Counted from the stretch's first letter, positions 49,530 to 63,280 are shown. The stretch: DNA of 64,000 nucleotides from Bisgaard Taxon 45 (GCA_030783905.1 JAQAHH010000003.1:177422-241421), one strand, 5' to 3'. The notes: generated by a model from the letters alone, not told the origin. Translations and numbers: made by a program.

Positions 49530-50423
49530 ATGCGCTGTTTAGCCTTAGATATCGGTGGAACAAAAATTGCCTCAGCTATTGTGGTCGACGGCAAAATAGC
49601 ACAACGCCAACAAATCGCCACACCACAAGCCGATGCGGCCAGTGCAATGCATGACACACTGGCCAATATTCTTGCTTTTTATGCCGGGCAATTCGATTAT
49701 GTTGCGGTGGCCTCAACGGGGATCATCAACCATGGTGTATTAACCGCCTTAAATCCGAAGAATTTAGGTGGCTTAGCCGAGTTTCCCTTAAAGGAAAGCA
49801 TTGCGCGCCATACCGACAAACCGATTGGCTTATTAAATGATGTACAAGCTGCTGCGTGTGCAGAATATAAAGACGAAGACAAAAGTGCGGTGCAAAATTT
49901 TGTCTTTATCACCGTATCTACTGGTGTCGGCGGTGGCATTATTTTAGAGCGCCGTTTATTGACGGAACCCAATGGCGTTGCCGGGCATATCGGACACACA
50001 TTAGCAGACCCTAATGGTCCGGTGTGTGGTTGTGGACGTATCGGTTGTGTTGAGGCGGTTGCTGCTGGACGTGCAATTGAAGCCGTATCGAGTCAATGGA
50101 ATCCACCTTGCACACCCAAACAAGCTTTCGAGTTATTTAGAAAAAATGATCAGAAAGCAACCGCACTTATTCAGCGTTCAGCAAAAGCCATTGCCAACCT
50201 GATTGCAGATTTAGTGATTGGTTTAGATGTACAAAAAGTGGTAATTGGTGGTAGTGTTGGCTTAGCGGAAGGCTATCTTCCTTTAGTCAAACAATACCTC
50301 AACACGATGCCACATTTCTATCATTGTAGCGTTGAACAAGCACGTCATGGACAAGATGCAGGACTTCTTGGTGCGGCTTGGTGGGTAGCCGATTGCCTAC
50401 AACAAGGTATTCACTTGAAATAG
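49530..50423 (+). CDS. nanK: N-acetylmannosamine kinase (ROK family)
   Basis: Phosphorylates ManNAc at position 6 after the lyase step. 297 residues. ROK features: N-terminal phosphate loop ALDIGGTKIASAI, TGVGGGIIL, and the zinc site HIGHTLADPNGPVCGCGRIGC with one His and three Cys. ATG 49530 is used because AAGGAG precedes it; the in-frame GTG at 49509 directly abuts nanE and is less likely. Uptake cores lie at 49883 and 50160. Confidence 0.95.
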   Translation: MRCLALDIGGTKIASAIVVDGKIAQRQQIATPQADAASAMHDTLANILAFYAGQFDYVAVASTGIINHGVLTALNPKNLGGLAEFPLKESIARHTDKPIGLLNDVQAAACAEYKDEDKSAVQNFVFITVSTGVGGGIILERRLLTEPNGVAGHIGHTLADPNGPVCGCGRIGCVEAVAAGRAIEAVSSQWNPPCTPKQAFELFRKNDQKATALIQRSAKAIANLIADLVIGLDVQKVVIGGSVGLAEGYLPLVKQYLNTMPHFYHCSVEQARHGQDAGLLGAAWWVADCLQQGIHLK

Positions 50424-50900
<477 letters not shown>

Positions 50901-50926
50901 TTCACCCCACATTGTAAGGAGCCTCT

Positions 50927-51793
50927 ATGTTAATCAGTGGAAAAATTTTAGACACGATTGGTGCACTACATGATAGTTTAACCAAAACAGAAAAACGCAT
51001 TGCTGCAACAATTCTCGCTTCACCTGATTTATTAAGTCAGTCTTCATTGTCTGATATCGCTAAACACCTTGATGTCGGTGAAGCCACTTTTATTCGTTTC
51101 TGTCGCACATTGGGCTTTAGAGGCTTTACTGACTTTAAATTAGAACTCGCCATTGAATTAGCGACAAGAGAAAAACAATATCATTCTTTACTCGATACCG
51201 ATATTTCCCCTTCTGATGAACCGAAAAACATTGCGGCTAAATTGCAAGGCGCGGTCACGAATGTGATTGCGGAAACTATCAACTTATTGGACTTCAATGA
51301 GCTAGAAAAAGTCGTCAATACCATGATGAACGCAAAACGCATTTTTCTGTTTGGTGTGGGTTCATCTGGCATTACTGCAGAAGATGCCAAAAACAAATTT
51401 ATGCGAATTGGCTTACAAGTCGATTCCACCTCCAATAACCACTTTATGTATATGCAAGCTGCACTGATGCAAGAAGGTGATGTGGTCGTGGGAATTAGTC
51501 ATTCTGGTTATTCGAAAGAAGTCATTCAAGCATTAAACATTGCGAAGAAAAATGGTGCGACCACTATCGCAATTACGCATAATTTGCGTTCACCCATTAC
51601 GCACGCCGCGGACTATGTCCTGATTAATGGCAATCGCCAAGGACAATTACAAGGTGATTCAATGGGCACAAAAATCGCTCAGCTTTTCGTTTTAGATTTA
51701 ATCTATACCTTAATCGTACAAGCGACGGAAGAAACAGCCACTAAAACGAAGCAAAAAACCGTTAATGTCATTCTCGAACAACGTGTTAAATAA
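50927..51793 (+). CDS. RpiR-family regulator of the nan/sia genes
   Basis: 288 residues. N-terminal helix-turn-helix (about residues 1-77; SDIAKHLDVGEATFIRFCRT) and a C-terminal SIS sugar-phosphate-binding domain (FGVGSSGITAEDAKNKF, VGISHSGYSKEVIQA). It corresponds to the Haemophilus SiaR/NanR type of repressor, which responds to an amino-sugar phosphate. Encoded between nanQ and nanA, so probably autoregulated with the catabolic unit. Confidence 0.93.
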   Translation: MLISGKILDTIGALHDSLTKTEKRIAATILASPDLLSQSSLSDIAKHLDVGEATFIRFCRTLGFRGFTDFKLELAIELATREKQYHSLLDTDISPSDEPKNIAAKLQGAVTNVIAETINLLDFNELEKVVNTMMNAKRIFLFGVGSSGITAEDAKNKFMRIGLQVDSTSNNHFMYMQAALMQEGDVVVGISHSGYSKEVIQALNIAKKNGATTIAITHNLRSPITHAADYVLINGNRQGQLQGDSMGTKIAQLFVLDLIYTLIVQATEETATKTKQKTVNVILEQRVK

Positions 51794-51813
51794 CACATTT
51801 ATAGGAGTATCCA

Positions 51814-52695
51814 ATGAAAAACTTAAAAGGTATCTTCAGTGCATTGTTAGTTTCTTTCAACGCTGATGGTTCAATCAACGAAAAAGGCTTACGTCAAATT
51901 GTTCGCTACAACATCGACAAGATGAAAGTGGATGGGCTTTACGTTGGCGGCAGTACAGGTGAAAACTTCATGCTTTCCACTGAAGAGAAAAAAGAAATCT
52001 TCCGTATTGCGAAAGATGAAGCAAAAGATGACATTGCGTTAATTGCTCAAGTTGGTAGCGTAAACTTACAAGAAGCGATCGAATTAGGTAAATATGCCAC
52101 TGAACTCGGTTATGATAGCTTATCTGCCGTGACACCGTTCTATTACAAATTTAGTTTCCCAGAAATTAAACACTATTACGATAGCATTATCGACGCAACC
52201 GGCAACTATATGATCGTTTACTCAATCCCATTCTTAACGGGCGTAAATATCGGTGTAGAACAATTTGGCGAACTTTATAAAAATCCAAAAGTATTAGGCG
52301 TGAAATTTACTGCTGGTGACTTCTACTTATTAGAGCGCTTGAAAAAAGCGTATCCGAATCACTTAATCTGGGCAGGTTTTGATGAAATGATGTTACCTGC
52401 TGCTTCATTAGGTGTAGATGGTGCAATCGGTAGTACCTTCAACGTCAACGGTGTGCGCGCTCGTCAAATCTTTGAATTAACGCAAGCGGGTAAATTAAAA
52501 GAAGCTCTTGAAATTCAGCACGTAACCAACGACTTAATCGAAGGTATCCTAGCAAACGGTTTATACTTAACCATTAAAGAATTATTAAAACTCGATGGTG
52601 TTGAAGCCGGTTACTGTCGTGAACCAATGACTAAAGAATTAAGCCCAGAAAAAGTGGCCTTTGCGAAAGAATTAAAAGCCAAATACCTGTCTTAA
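51814..52695 (+). CDS. nanA: N-acetylneuraminate lyase
   Basis: Class I aldolase that cleaves sialic acid to ManNAc and pyruvate, the committing step of catabolism. 293 residues. The GGSTGENF carboxylate-binding motif, the catalytic Tyr in [12 protein letters not shown] and the Schiff-base lysine in [11 protein letters not shown] are visible. Preceded by ATAGGAG. It is the last gene of the rightward nan unit and is closed by a terminator shared with ligA. Confidence 0.97.
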   Translation: MKNLKGIFSALLVSFNADGSINEKGLRQIVRYNIDKMKVDGLYVGGSTGENFMLSTEEKKEIFRIAKDEAKDDIALIAQVGSVNLQEAIELGKYATELGYDSLSAVTPFYYKFSFPEIKHYYDSIIDATGNYMIVYSIPFLTGVNIGVEQFGELYKNPKVLGVKFTAGDFYLLERLKKAYPNHLIWAGFDEMMLPAASLGVDGAIGSTFNVNGVRARQIFELTQAGKLKEALEIQHVTNDLIEGILANGLYLTIKELLKLDGVEAGYCREPMTKELSPEKVAFAKELKAKYLS

Positions 52696-52748
52696 TTTTG
52701 CCGAAAAGAAACCGCACTTAATGTATAACGTGCGGTCGACAGATCGAA

Positions 52749-52782
52749 AAAACCGTTTAGTTAACGCTAAACGGTTTTATTT
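52749..52782. terminator. Bidirectional terminator between nanA and ligA
   Basis: Perfect 12-bp stem (52749-52760 with 52767-52778, loop 6) flanked by an A run and a T-rich stretch. A second, smaller inverted pair built on an uptake core (ACCGCAC near 52711 with GTGCGGT near 52729) lies just upstream. Confidence 0.88.
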
Positions 52783-52786
52783 TGTC

Positions 52787-54826
<2,040 letters not shown>

Positions 54827-54888
54827 TTACCGCACTTTGGCGGATTCGATGCGTAATTTTACAATATTTTCTGAATTGAACAGATATA

Positions 54889-54910
54889 CATGAGTGATTT
54901 TTCACTCATG
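54889..54910. other. Small hairpin in the pgeF-ligA gap
   Basis: Perfect 9-bp stem (54889-54897 with 54902-54910, T-rich 4-base loop), 116 bases past the pgeF stop on the minus strand and 81 bases upstream of ligA. No T run follows on the minus strand, so its role is unclear. Confidence 0.45.
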
Positions 54911-55025
54911 CCTTACCAACCTTAAGCTCATTTAGTAAGGACGGAATAATATTGAAAGAAATATAAAAATGATGTTCTAAATTGAGTTTATGCATATTAA
55001 AAAATACGACATATTGTCGCACTTT

Positions 55026-55760
55026 TTATTCAAACCAAATGAGTGTCGCCATCCGCCCAGTTCGCTGTTCTCGTCGATAAGAAAAAAATTGCTCTTTTTG
55101 GGCAAACGTACAATAGTCGCCCCCGCTGACTTGGGTAATGCCTAACTTATTGAGACGTTGTGTGGCTAATAAATATAAATCCGCTAAATATTTTTCTACC
55201 ACCACTGGATCAGGTAAAAAGGCGCACGCTGCGTCAGGATCTTGTGCGATAAACTGTTCCCTTACCTCTTTCCCCACTTGAAAATAGGGCTGACTGATGG
55301 CTGGCCCTAGCCAAGCCATTAGCTGATCTGTTGGCGCTTGGAATTTTTCCACGGTACGTTCTAAAATCCCATGACAAAGTCCTCGCCAACCCGCGTGAAC
55401 TGCCGCGACTTCGTTGCCTTCCGAGTGTGTCAATAATACGGGTAAGCAGTCCGCTGTCATGACTAAACAGACTTGGTTTGCTTGGTGGGTATATACCGCA
55501 TCGGCATCTCGATTCTGCCCTGTGGTTGGCAGACTGAGTACTCGCGTACTGTGTATTTGATTTAAAAAAAGTGGAAATTGAGGCAGTTTTAATGCCTCCA
55601 CTAATAAAGTACGGTTGCGTTTCACCGTATTGGGATCATCGCCTACATGATCACCCAAATTTAAACTGGCATAAGGCGGCAAGCTATATCCACCTGACGT
55701 TAAGGTGCTGAACGCATGGACATGCTGGGGAGCAGACCAATTGGGTTTGATCACATCCAT
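55026..55760 (-). CDS. pgeF: Peptidoglycan editing factor PgeF (YfiH, laccase-domain family)
   Basis: 244 residues. The multicopper-oxidase-like DUF152 fold with metal ligands in MTADCLPVLL and AAVHAGWRGL. The homologue in E. coli limits mis-incorporation of serine in muropeptides. It lies 11 bases after rluD on the same strand, and bamD is divergent beyond rluD, as in E. coli (bamD-rluD-yfiH). Confidence 0.93.
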   Translation of the reverse strand: MDVIKPNWSAPQHVHAFSTLTSGGYSLPPYASLNLGDHVGDDPNTVKRNRTLLVEALKLPQFPLFLNQIHSTRVLSLPTTGQNRDADAVYTHQANQVCLVMTADCLPVLLTHSEGNEVAAVHAGWRGLCHGILERTVEKFQAPTDQLMAWLGPAISQPYFQVGKEVREQFIAQDPDAACAFLPDPVVVEKYLADLYLLATQRLNKLGITQVSGGDYCTFAQKEQFFSYRREQRTGRMATLIWFE

Positions 55761-55771
55761 TCCATCACCTA

Positions 55772-56746
55772 TTAATAATCTAAATCATCTTGATGGAGCT
55801 GATAATCTGCTTTTAGTGCGTCCACTAATTCTACAAAATCATCTGGTAAAGGCGAATGCCATTCCATCAACTCGCCCGTAATTGGGTGGGCTAAACGCAA
55901 CATAATCGCGTGCAATGCTTGACGTTTAAAATCACGCAAGGTTTGCATCAATTCTTCACTGGCATTTTTCGGCGGTCGTGGACGACCACCATAGGTTTGA
56001 TCACCTAATAAAGGGTGAGCAATATGAGCCATATGCACACGAATTTGGTGGGTGCGCCCAGTTTCAAGACGTAAACGCAAACGGGTATAATTGCGAAAAC
56101 GTTCCATAATACGGTAATGGGTCACCGCAGGTTTCCCCATTGGATGTACCGCCATGTGAGTACGTTTGGTGGGATGGCGTGCCATCGGCTGATCCACCAT
56201 TCCCCCTTTGGTCATAATGCCACAGGCTATCGCTTCATATTCGCGCGTGATTTTACGCTTTTGTAAATCTCGCACTAATTTGGTTTGTGCGGGAATCGTT
56301 TTCGCGATAACCATTAGACCAGTGGTATCTTTATCTAAGCGATGTACAATGCCCGCTCGAGGCACTTCAGCAATAGTAGGATAATGATACAGTAGCGCAT
56401 TTAACACCGTGCCAGAAGTATTGCCGGCACCTGGGTGCACCACAAAATCTTTAGGTTTGTTAATGACTAAAATATCATCGTCTTCATACACAATATTGAG
56501 TGGTAAGTTTTCAGGTTCAAAACGGGTGTCGTCTTCAATTTCCACCGTAATGTCAATCTGTTCGCCTCCATAAACTTTGGCACGTGGTACGTTCACAACA
56601 TCGCCATTAACGAGAACTAAACCCTGTTCAATCCACGTTTTTAAGCGAGAACGAGAATAATCTGGGAACAATTCAGCTAACGCTTGGTCTAACCGTTGTC
56701 CCAGTTGAGATAGCTGAATATCAGCTGATAAGGTGATTTGTGCCAT
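55772..56746 (-). CDS. rluD: 23S rRNA pseudouridine synthase RluD
   Basis: Makes pseudouridines 1911, 1915 and 1917 in helix 69 of 23S rRNA, needed for normal ribosome assembly. 324 residues. An N-terminal S4 RNA-binding domain (GQRLDQALAELFPDYSRSRLKTWI) is followed by the catalytic domain with the Asp in GIVHRLDKDTTGLMV. Divergent from bamD by about 105 bases, conserved with E. coli. Confidence 0.96.
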   Translation of the reverse strand: MAQITLSADIQLSQLGQRLDQALAELFPDYSRSRLKTWIEQGLVLVNGDVVNVPRAKVYGGEQIDITVEIEDDTRFEPENLPLNIVYEDDDILVINKPKDFVVHPGAGNTSGTVLNALLYHYPTIAEVPRAGIVHRLDKDTTGLMVIAKTIPAQTKLVRDLQKRKITREYEAIACGIMTKGGMVDQPMARHPTKRTHMAVHPMGKPAVTHYRIMERFRNYTRLRLRLETGRTHQIRVHMAHIAHPLLGDQTYGGRPRPPKNASEELMQTLRDFKRQALHAIMLRLAHPITGELMEWHSPLPDDFVELVDALKADYQLHQDDLDY

Positions 56747-56851
56747 AAATAAAAAAATCCATGAATGAGGTTTGCTTATTTAATAATGTTATATACAATA
56801 ATGAATCATTGTAACTCATTTATTGTTGCTCGTAAAAATAAGGATTATCTA

Positions 56852-57634
56852 ATGCGTAAATTAAAATCGTTCACGTTTATTGCCTTGACCGCATTTGCGA
56901 TAACAGCGTGTTCAGGCTCTAAAGATGTTGAACAACGTCCAGAACAAGAGCTTTATAATGTTGGTCAAACGCATTTACAAAAGGGTGAATATTCACAAGC
57001 AATCCGTTATTTGGATGCGGTGCGTAGTCGTTTTCCAGGTAGCAGTTATAGTGAACAAACACTATTAAATCTGATTTATGCAAATTATAAAACGCAAGAT
57101 TATACACAAACGTTAGTCTTAGCTGATCGTTTTTTCCAACAATATCCAACTAGCCGCAACGCCGATTACGTGTTGTATATGGCAGGCTTAACCAATGCGG
57201 CGCTCGGTGATAACTATATTCAAGATTTATTCCGAATCGATCGAGCAACACGCGAAAGCAGTTCAATCAAGGCGGCATTTGCGAACTTCCAGACATTGGT
57301 AAAAAATTTCCCAAACAGTCCTTATGCTCAAGACGCGCTTGCTCGCATGGCGTATATTAAAGCTAGCCTAGCACGTCATGAATTAGCGATTGCTAAATTC
57401 TATGCTAAACGCAATGCGCATGTTGCTGTCGCCAATCGTGTTGTCGGTATGCTCCAACAATATCCTGATACACAGGCGACTTACGAAGCCTTACCGCTTA
57501 TGCAACAAGCTTATGAAAAAATGAACTTGAAAGAGTTAGCCGCCCAAACCGCGACGATAATCGAAGCCAATAAAGGCAGAACCTTTGCGGAAATCGAAAA
57601 ACCGGCTGAACCAGAAGATTTATTGAAACAATAA
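56852..57634 (+). CDS. bamD: Outer membrane assembly lipoprotein BamD
   Basis: Essential component of the BAM complex inserting beta-barrel proteins in the outer membrane. 260 residues from ATG 56852 (TAAGGA upstream). The lipoprotein signal has its lipobox ITAC with the modified Cys20. Five TPR-like repeats follow (ELYNVGQTHLQKGEYSQA, DYVLYMAGLTNAAL and others). Readings from 56765 would put non-signal residues before it. Confidence 0.96.
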   Translation: MRKLKSFTFIALTAFAITACSGSKDVEQRPEQELYNVGQTHLQKGEYSQAIRYLDAVRSRFPGSSYSEQTLLNLIYANYKTQDYTQTLVLADRFFQQYPTSRNADYVLYMAGLTNAALGDNYIQDLFRIDRATRESSSIKAAFANFQTLVKNFPNSPYAQDALARMAYIKASLARHELAIAKFYAKRNAHVAVANRVVGMLQQYPDTQATYEALPLMQQAYEKMNLKELAAQTATIIEANKGRTFAEIEKPAEPEDLLKQ

Positions 57635-57650
57635 ACTGCCAAACTAAAAC

Positions 57651-57683
57651 TAGGACAGCCCTTCTTGGTTGTCCTATTTTTTA
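57651..57683 (+). terminator. Rho-independent terminator after bamD
   Basis: 10-bp stem with one G-U pair (57651-57660 with 57667-57676, loop CTTCTT) then TTTTTTAT. It lies 16 bases past the stop and just before the convergent ygfA end. Confidence 0.88.
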
Positions 57684-57689
57684 TCCCCT

Positions 57690-58262
57690 TTATTCAGCAA
57701 TTAAAATCTGGGCAAGCGGCATATCCCAAGCTTGGGTCGGTAAATGCTCTACTAATTGACAGGCATGGGCAAGTCCCACCGGTAGAAAGGATTTTTCCTG
57801 CCAGCCTTGCAATGTCCGATCATAAAATCCCCTCCCCATTCCCAAACGATTACCTTGTTTATCAACTGCGACAAGAGGCGTGAAGATAATCTCTAGTTCG
57901 CTCAATGGCACAACATCTTGTAGGTTTAATTTAGGTTCTAAAATACCAAATTGATTTTTATCCATTATCGATGCCGGATGATAACGTAAAAACAATAAAT
58001 GCCCAGGACAAAAAGGGTGCAATACTGGCAAGGTCACCTGTTTACCTTGTTGCCATAAGCACTTGATCAATTTGTGAGTTGACACTTCCCCGTCAAAAGA
58101 TAAATAAAGCGCGAGGTTGTTTGCTTTTTTTTGTTCAATCAGTTGAAGCGCTTTATCGGTAATCGCTGTTTCGGCTTGCTGTTGCTCAAGTGCGGTAAGT
58201 TTCTGACGACGTTTTCGAATATCGTGTCGAATTTGTTGGCGAAGCTGAGAATGGGTATTCAT
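57690..58262 (-). CDS. ygfA: 5-formyltetrahydrofolate cyclo-ligase
   Basis: Converts 5-formyl-THF to 5,10-methenyl-THF with ATP. 190 residues from ATG 58262; the longer in-frame reading runs into the 6S RNA gene. The motifs RHDIRKRRQ, LYLSFDGEVSTH and GMGRGFYDRTL (ATP/folate binding) are visible. It lies directly downstream of ssrS, the arrangement found in E. coli, where the two are co-transcribed. An uptake core lies at 58188. Confidence 0.95.
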   Translation of the reverse strand: MNTHSQLRQQIRHDIRKRRQKLTALEQQQAETAITDKALQLIEQKKANNLALYLSFDGEVSTHKLIKCLWQQGKQVTLPVLHPFCPGHLLFLRYHPASIMDKNQFGILEPKLNLQDVVPLSELEIIFTPLVAVDKQGNRLGMGRGFYDRTLQGWQEKSFLPVGLAHACQLVEHLPTQAWDMPLAQILIAE

Positions 58263-58279
58263 AGATAAGTTGACTAAAG

Positions 58280-58459
58280 AAGAACCCGAGATGCCGCTGT
58301 CGGTCTCAGTCCTTGAACCCAACGGTTCAAGGGAATCAGTGATAATCGTTTTTAGGCTTCTTAGTCAAACTAAGCATGCTCACCAACAATTAGAAACCAA
58401 TTCATAAAATAAAAGTATCGGCTCAGGGACATAACCCACTGGCAAACACCTCAGGTAAT
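58280..58459 (-). ncRNA. ssrS: 6S RNA
   Basis: About 180 bases between zapA and ygfA on the minus strand. Conserved segments of gammaproteobacterial 6S RNA are present in order: GTCCCTGAGCCGATA, GAGCATGCTTAG, AAGAAGCCT, CCCTTGAACC...GGGTTCAAGG and GGCATCTCGG. The 5' ACCTGAGGTGTT and 3' GGCATCTCGGGT ends form a 12-bp closing stem with G-U pairs. 6S RNA binds the sigma-70 holoenzyme in stationary phase. Ends are approximate. Confidence 0.95.
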
Positions 58460-58540
58460 CTTTGTTTAATAGTAACGTAATTTCAGGTGATTGACTAGCG
58501 ATAATTCGCAGTTCTCCCCCTCTATCACCTTAATCGTAAA

Positions 58541-58843
58541 TTAATTGCTTACTTTTTGTGTTAAAATACTTTCGAGAGAATGATCAAGTTGCTGAATGCG
58601 GTTCTTTAATAAATCTTCAATCGAGGTCGTCTTTTGTTGTGCTTGTAATAATTCATAACTTAAATTTAACGCGACAATCGACAATACACGTTCTAACTGC
58701 AAAATACCAGTGCGCTCTTTCATTTCACTGACACGTAAATCAAGTTCCCTCGCAGCTTGTTTTAATGCTTCATGCTGTTCTTCTGGACAATTTAAACGTA
58801 AAACCTGCCCTAACACAGGTAACTCAATACTTTTAGACGACAT
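58541..58843 (-). CDS. zapA: Cell division protein ZapA
   Basis: 100 residues. Small FtsZ-ring-associated protein: N-terminal globular domain (SIELPVLGQVLRLNCPEEQHEAL, REL/DLRVSEMK) and a C-terminal coiled coil for dimers and tetramers. zapA-ssrS-ygfA on one strand with ygfB divergent is the E. coli order. Confidence 0.95.
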   Translation of the reverse strand: MSSKSIELPVLGQVLRLNCPEEQHEALKQAARELDLRVSEMKERTGILQLERVLSIVALNLSYELLQAQQKTTSIEDLLKNRIQQLDHSLESILTQKVSN

Positions 58844-58993
58844 CTCGCCTCCATTCAGCGTAATTATTAGGATTTAGAATGGTAACATTATGCCATAGCT
58901 AAAAAAATCCGTCTAATTATTGGTTGCCTAGGCGGAGAGTGGTAAACTGAACACAATTTATTACTGCACAAACGCTAAACTAAGGATACAAAT

Positions 58994-59542
58994 ATGTTGT
59001 CGTATTCCGACTTCTCTCAACAATTAAAAACAGCTGGCATTGCCTTATCCAGTGCCGAATTACATGGTTTCCTCACGGGATTAATTTGTGGAGGCATCCA
59101 CGACCAAAGTTGGCAACCCTTACTCTTTCAATTTACTAACGAAAATCACGCCTACCCGACCGCACTATTACAAGAAGTCACGCAAATACAACAACACATC
59201 AGCAAAAAACTCGCTGATATTGATGGTTTTGACTTTGAATTATGGCTACCTGAAGATGAAGAGGACATTTTCAGCCGTGCTGATGCGCTATCCGAATGGG
59301 CAAATCATTTCTTGCTCGGTTTAGGACTCGCCCAACCGAAATTAGATAAAGAGAAAGGTGATATTGGAGAAGCAATTGACGACTTACATGACATTTGTCA
59401 GCTAGGCTACGATGAAAGCGATGATAAAGAAGAACTCAGCGAAGCCTTAGAAGAAATCATTGAATATGTTCGCACACTAGCGTGTTTACTCTTCACACAT
59501 TTTCAACCGCAACCGACCGAACAAAAACCCGTCTTACACTAA
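58994..59542 (+). CDS. ygfB: UPF0149 family protein YgfB
   Basis: 182 residues, acidic and helical. Family motifs: [31 protein letters not shown] and the acidic C-terminal helix [18 protein letters not shown]. Function is not clearly known in enteric bacteria. It opens the ygfB-pepP-ubiH-ubiI run as in E. coli, with pepP 23 bases downstream. Confidence 0.94.
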   Translation: MLSYSDFSQQLKTAGIALSSAELHGFLTGLICGGIHDQSWQPLLFQFTNENHAYPTALLQEVTQIQQHISKKLADIDGFDFELWLPEDEEDIFSRADALSEWANHFLLGLGLAQPKLDKEKGDIGEAIDDLHDICQLGYDESDDKEELSEALEEIIEYVRTLACLLFTHFQPQPTEQKPVLH

Positions 59543-59565
59543 TTGAGATAAGCAAGGAGAATAAA

Positions 59566-60891
59566 ATGGATTTAGCTTATATGGCGGCACTGCCTCAAGA
59601 AGAATTTGCCAAACGCCGTCAACGTGTCTTTGAGCAAATGCAAGAGAATTCTGTGCTTATCGTCTTCTCTGAAATTGAAAAACGTCGTAGCAATGATTGT
59701 GCCTATCCTTTCCGTCAAGACAGCTATTTTTGGTATTTAACGGGTTTTAATGAACCCAACTCAGTGCTGATTTTAGCCAAACATGGGCAAACAACCGAAA
59801 GCAGTATTTTTGTGCGTCCTTCCGATCCCTTACGGGAAACTTGGGATGGGCGTCGTTTAGGCGTGAGTAATGCAGCCAAGAAATTACAACTAGATCGAGC
59901 TTTCTCAATTGACGATTTTCAGACTGAGTTGCCAAAAATTTTAGCAAAAAACACCGCACTTTATCATGTGCAAGCGCTTCATCCTTGGGGCGATGCTCTG
60001 TTAGCCAAAGCCCAACTTAATGTAGAGCATGTCCTTTGTTGGAAAGCCATGTTAGATGAAATGCGCTTATTCAAATCGGACAATGAAATCGCCTTGATGC
60101 AACAAGCAGGGCAAATCAGCGCACTGGCTCATATTCGTGCAATGCAAAAAACACGTCCAAATCGACTTGAATATGAAATTGAAGGCGAAATATTACATGA
60201 ATTTAACCGTTTTGGTGCGCGTTCTCCTGCTTATAATTCCATCGTTGCTGGCGGGGAAAATGCCTGTATCCTGCATTACACCGAAAATGACATGTCGTTA
60301 AAAGATGGCGATTTAGTGCTGATTGATGCAGGTTGTGAGTTTGCGATGTATGCAGGCGATATTACACGCACCTACCCAGTGAATGGCAAATTTAGCCAAG
60401 CACAGCGAGAAATTTATGAGATCGTGTTAAAAGCACAAAAACGGGCAATTGAATTGCTGATTCCAGGCAACTCCATTCAACAAGCCAATGACGAAGTTGT
60501 GCGGATCAAAGTAGAAGGTTTGCTGAAACTAGGGATTTTGCACGGTGAGGTAGAAGAACTGATCCAAACGGAAGCCTATCGCCAATTTTATATGCATGGG
60601 TTAGGTCATTGGTTAGGGCTTGATGTGCATGATGTAGGAAGTTACAGTAAAGATCAACATAACAATAACCGCAATAGTAAAGTACGAGATCGCCCACTTG
60701 AAGTCGGTATGGTTCTGACCGTCGAACCCGGGCTTTATATTTCCGAACAAGCGGATGTACCAGAACAATATAAGGGCATCGGTGTACGAATTGAGGATAA
60801 CTTAGTGATGACGGAATACGGGAATAAAAATCTCACGAGCGCAGTGCCAAAAGAGATCGATGAAATTGAGAAATTAATGGCAAGAAAATAA
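59566..60891 (+). CDS. pepP: Xaa-Pro aminopeptidase PepP
   Basis: Removes N-terminal residues preceding proline. 441 residues, as in E. coli. The creatinase-like N-terminal domain precedes the pita-bread metalloenzyme domain with ligands in VLIDAGCEFAMYAGDITR, HGLGHWLGLDVHD, VEPGLYI and VRIEDN (two Asp, one His, two Glu for Mn). ATG 59566 follows AAGGAGA; the longer reading overlaps ygfB. An uptake core lies at 59953. Confidence 0.96.
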   Translation: MDLAYMAALPQEEFAKRRQRVFEQMQENSVLIVFSEIEKRRSNDCAYPFRQDSYFWYLTGFNEPNSVLILAKHGQTTESSIFVRPSDPLRETWDGRRLGVSNAAKKLQLDRAFSIDDFQTELPKILAKNTALYHVQALHPWGDALLAKAQLNVEHVLCWKAMLDEMRLFKSDNEIALMQQAGQISALAHIRAMQKTRPNRLEYEIEGEILHEFNRFGARSPAYNSIVAGGENACILHYTENDMSLKDGDLVLIDAGCEFAMYAGDITRTYPVNGKFSQAQREIYEIVLKAQKRAIELLIPGNSIQQANDEVVRIKVEGLLKLGILHGEVEELIQTEAYRQFYMHGLGHWLGLDVHDVGSYSKDQHNNNRNSKVRDRPLEVGMVLTVEPGLYISEQADVPEQYKGIGVRIEDNLVMTEYGNKNLTSAVPKEIDEIEKLMARK

Positions 60892-60902
60892 AGGATCAGT
60901 TT

Positions 60903-62108
60903 ATGCTTGAAACAGCGAACTACGATGTCATCATTGTAGGCGGCGCGATGACGGGTAGCAGTTTGGCCCTTGCACTGAGTAGCAAAACAGCGGGAAAAAT
61001 GAACATTGCGGTGCTCGAAAAACAACGCACGCATCATCACCAGCAAAGTGGCTTTGATGCCCGCTGTATTGCTTTATCGGATGGCAGTTGTAAGCGGTTT
61101 GCCCAAATTCACTTACCTCAGTCACCGCACCTTTGGGCACGTTTAAAGCCAATCAGTACGCCGATTCATAAAATCCATGTGTCTGACAAAGGGCATAGTG
61201 GTTTACTGGAATTCTCAGCACAAGAGTTTAAGCTATCTCAATTAGGGGCAGTTATTGAGCTCGCGCAAGCAGGACAAATATTGCTCAATGCTATTCAAGA
61301 ATACGCTAACATCGACTATCTTGCTCCCGCTGAGATTGAGCAGATCACACGTAATGAAAATACTGTGGCAATCAAGCTAAAAAACCAGCGCACGTTATGT
61401 AGTCAGCTCTTAGTCGGTGCTGATGGTACACAATCTTTGGTTGCTAAAGCAGCCAATATTGCACAAAAAACTGTTCGCGAATACGCCCAAACGGCAATCA
61501 TTACCAACGTTTTAGTACAACAAGATCACCAATCTCGTGCGTTTGAGCGTTTTACTGATGAAGGGCCCCTTGCACTCTTACCAATGCAAGATAATTTGAT
61601 GTCATTAGTTTGGTGTGTTAAAGACGCGCAGTCACTTATGGTGCTCGATGATACGGCCTTTTTATCTGCACTGCAGGATCACTTTGGCTGGCGATTAGGT
61701 AAACTTTTACAGTGTGGTCAACGTTATACTTATCCATTAAATCTCTATCAAGCAGACCACCATATTCAATCACGTATTGCCTTAATCGGCAATGCCGCCC
61801 AAACACTGCATCCGATTGCTGGTCAAGGTTTCAATTTAGGCATTCGTGATGTGATGACCTTAGCTGATACGGTGGCTACACATTATTTACAACAAAAAGA
61901 CATTGGGCTCTATACGCATTTACAAGTCTACGAACAGCAACGTCAGTCAGACCAGCAACAAATCATGACGCTAACAGACGATCTGCTTTCTATTTTTGCA
62001 AATAACTTATTACCATTACAATTTGGACGAACGCTCGGCTTAATGACATTGTCGCAATCTAGCTTATTGCGACAACATTTTGCGAAGCTGGCATTAGGGT
62101 GGACTTAA
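60903..62108 (+). CDS. ubiH: 2-octaprenyl-6-methoxyphenol hydroxylase UbiH
   Basis: FAD-dependent monooxygenase of ubiquinone synthesis. 401 residues. N-terminal dinucleotide motif (DVIIVGGAMTGSSLALAL), the FDARCIALSDGS segment, LVGADGTQS and the second FAD motif in IALIGNAAQTLHPIAGQG. The HVSDKGHSG and ERFTDEGPLALLPM stretches mark the UbiH branch. It lies 11 bases after pepP and 2 bases before ubiI. Confidence 0.95.
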   Translation: MLETANYDVIIVGGAMTGSSLALALSSKTAGKMNIAVLEKQRTHHHQQSGFDARCIALSDGSCKRFAQIHLPQSPHLWARLKPISTPIHKIHVSDKGHSGLLEFSAQEFKLSQLGAVIELAQAGQILLNAIQEYANIDYLAPAEIEQITRNENTVAIKLKNQRTLCSQLLVGADGTQSLVAKAANIAQKTVREYAQTAIITNVLVQQDHQSRAFERFTDEGPLALLPMQDNLMSLVWCVKDAQSLMVLDDTAFLSALQDHFGWRLGKLLQCGQRYTYPLNLYQADHHIQSRIALIGNAAQTLHPIAGQGFNLGIRDVMTLADTVATHYLQQKDIGLYTHLQVYEQQRQSDQQQIMTLTDDLLSIFANNLLPLQFGRTLGLMTLSQSSLLRQHFAKLALGWT

Positions 62109-62110
62109 AC

Positions 62111-63280
<1,170 letters not shown>

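Noticed and set aside
58263..58540. N-terminal extension of ygfA and possible small gene upstream of it
   Set aside because: The region has the conserved segments and closing stem of 6S RNA; the extension would translate the RNA.
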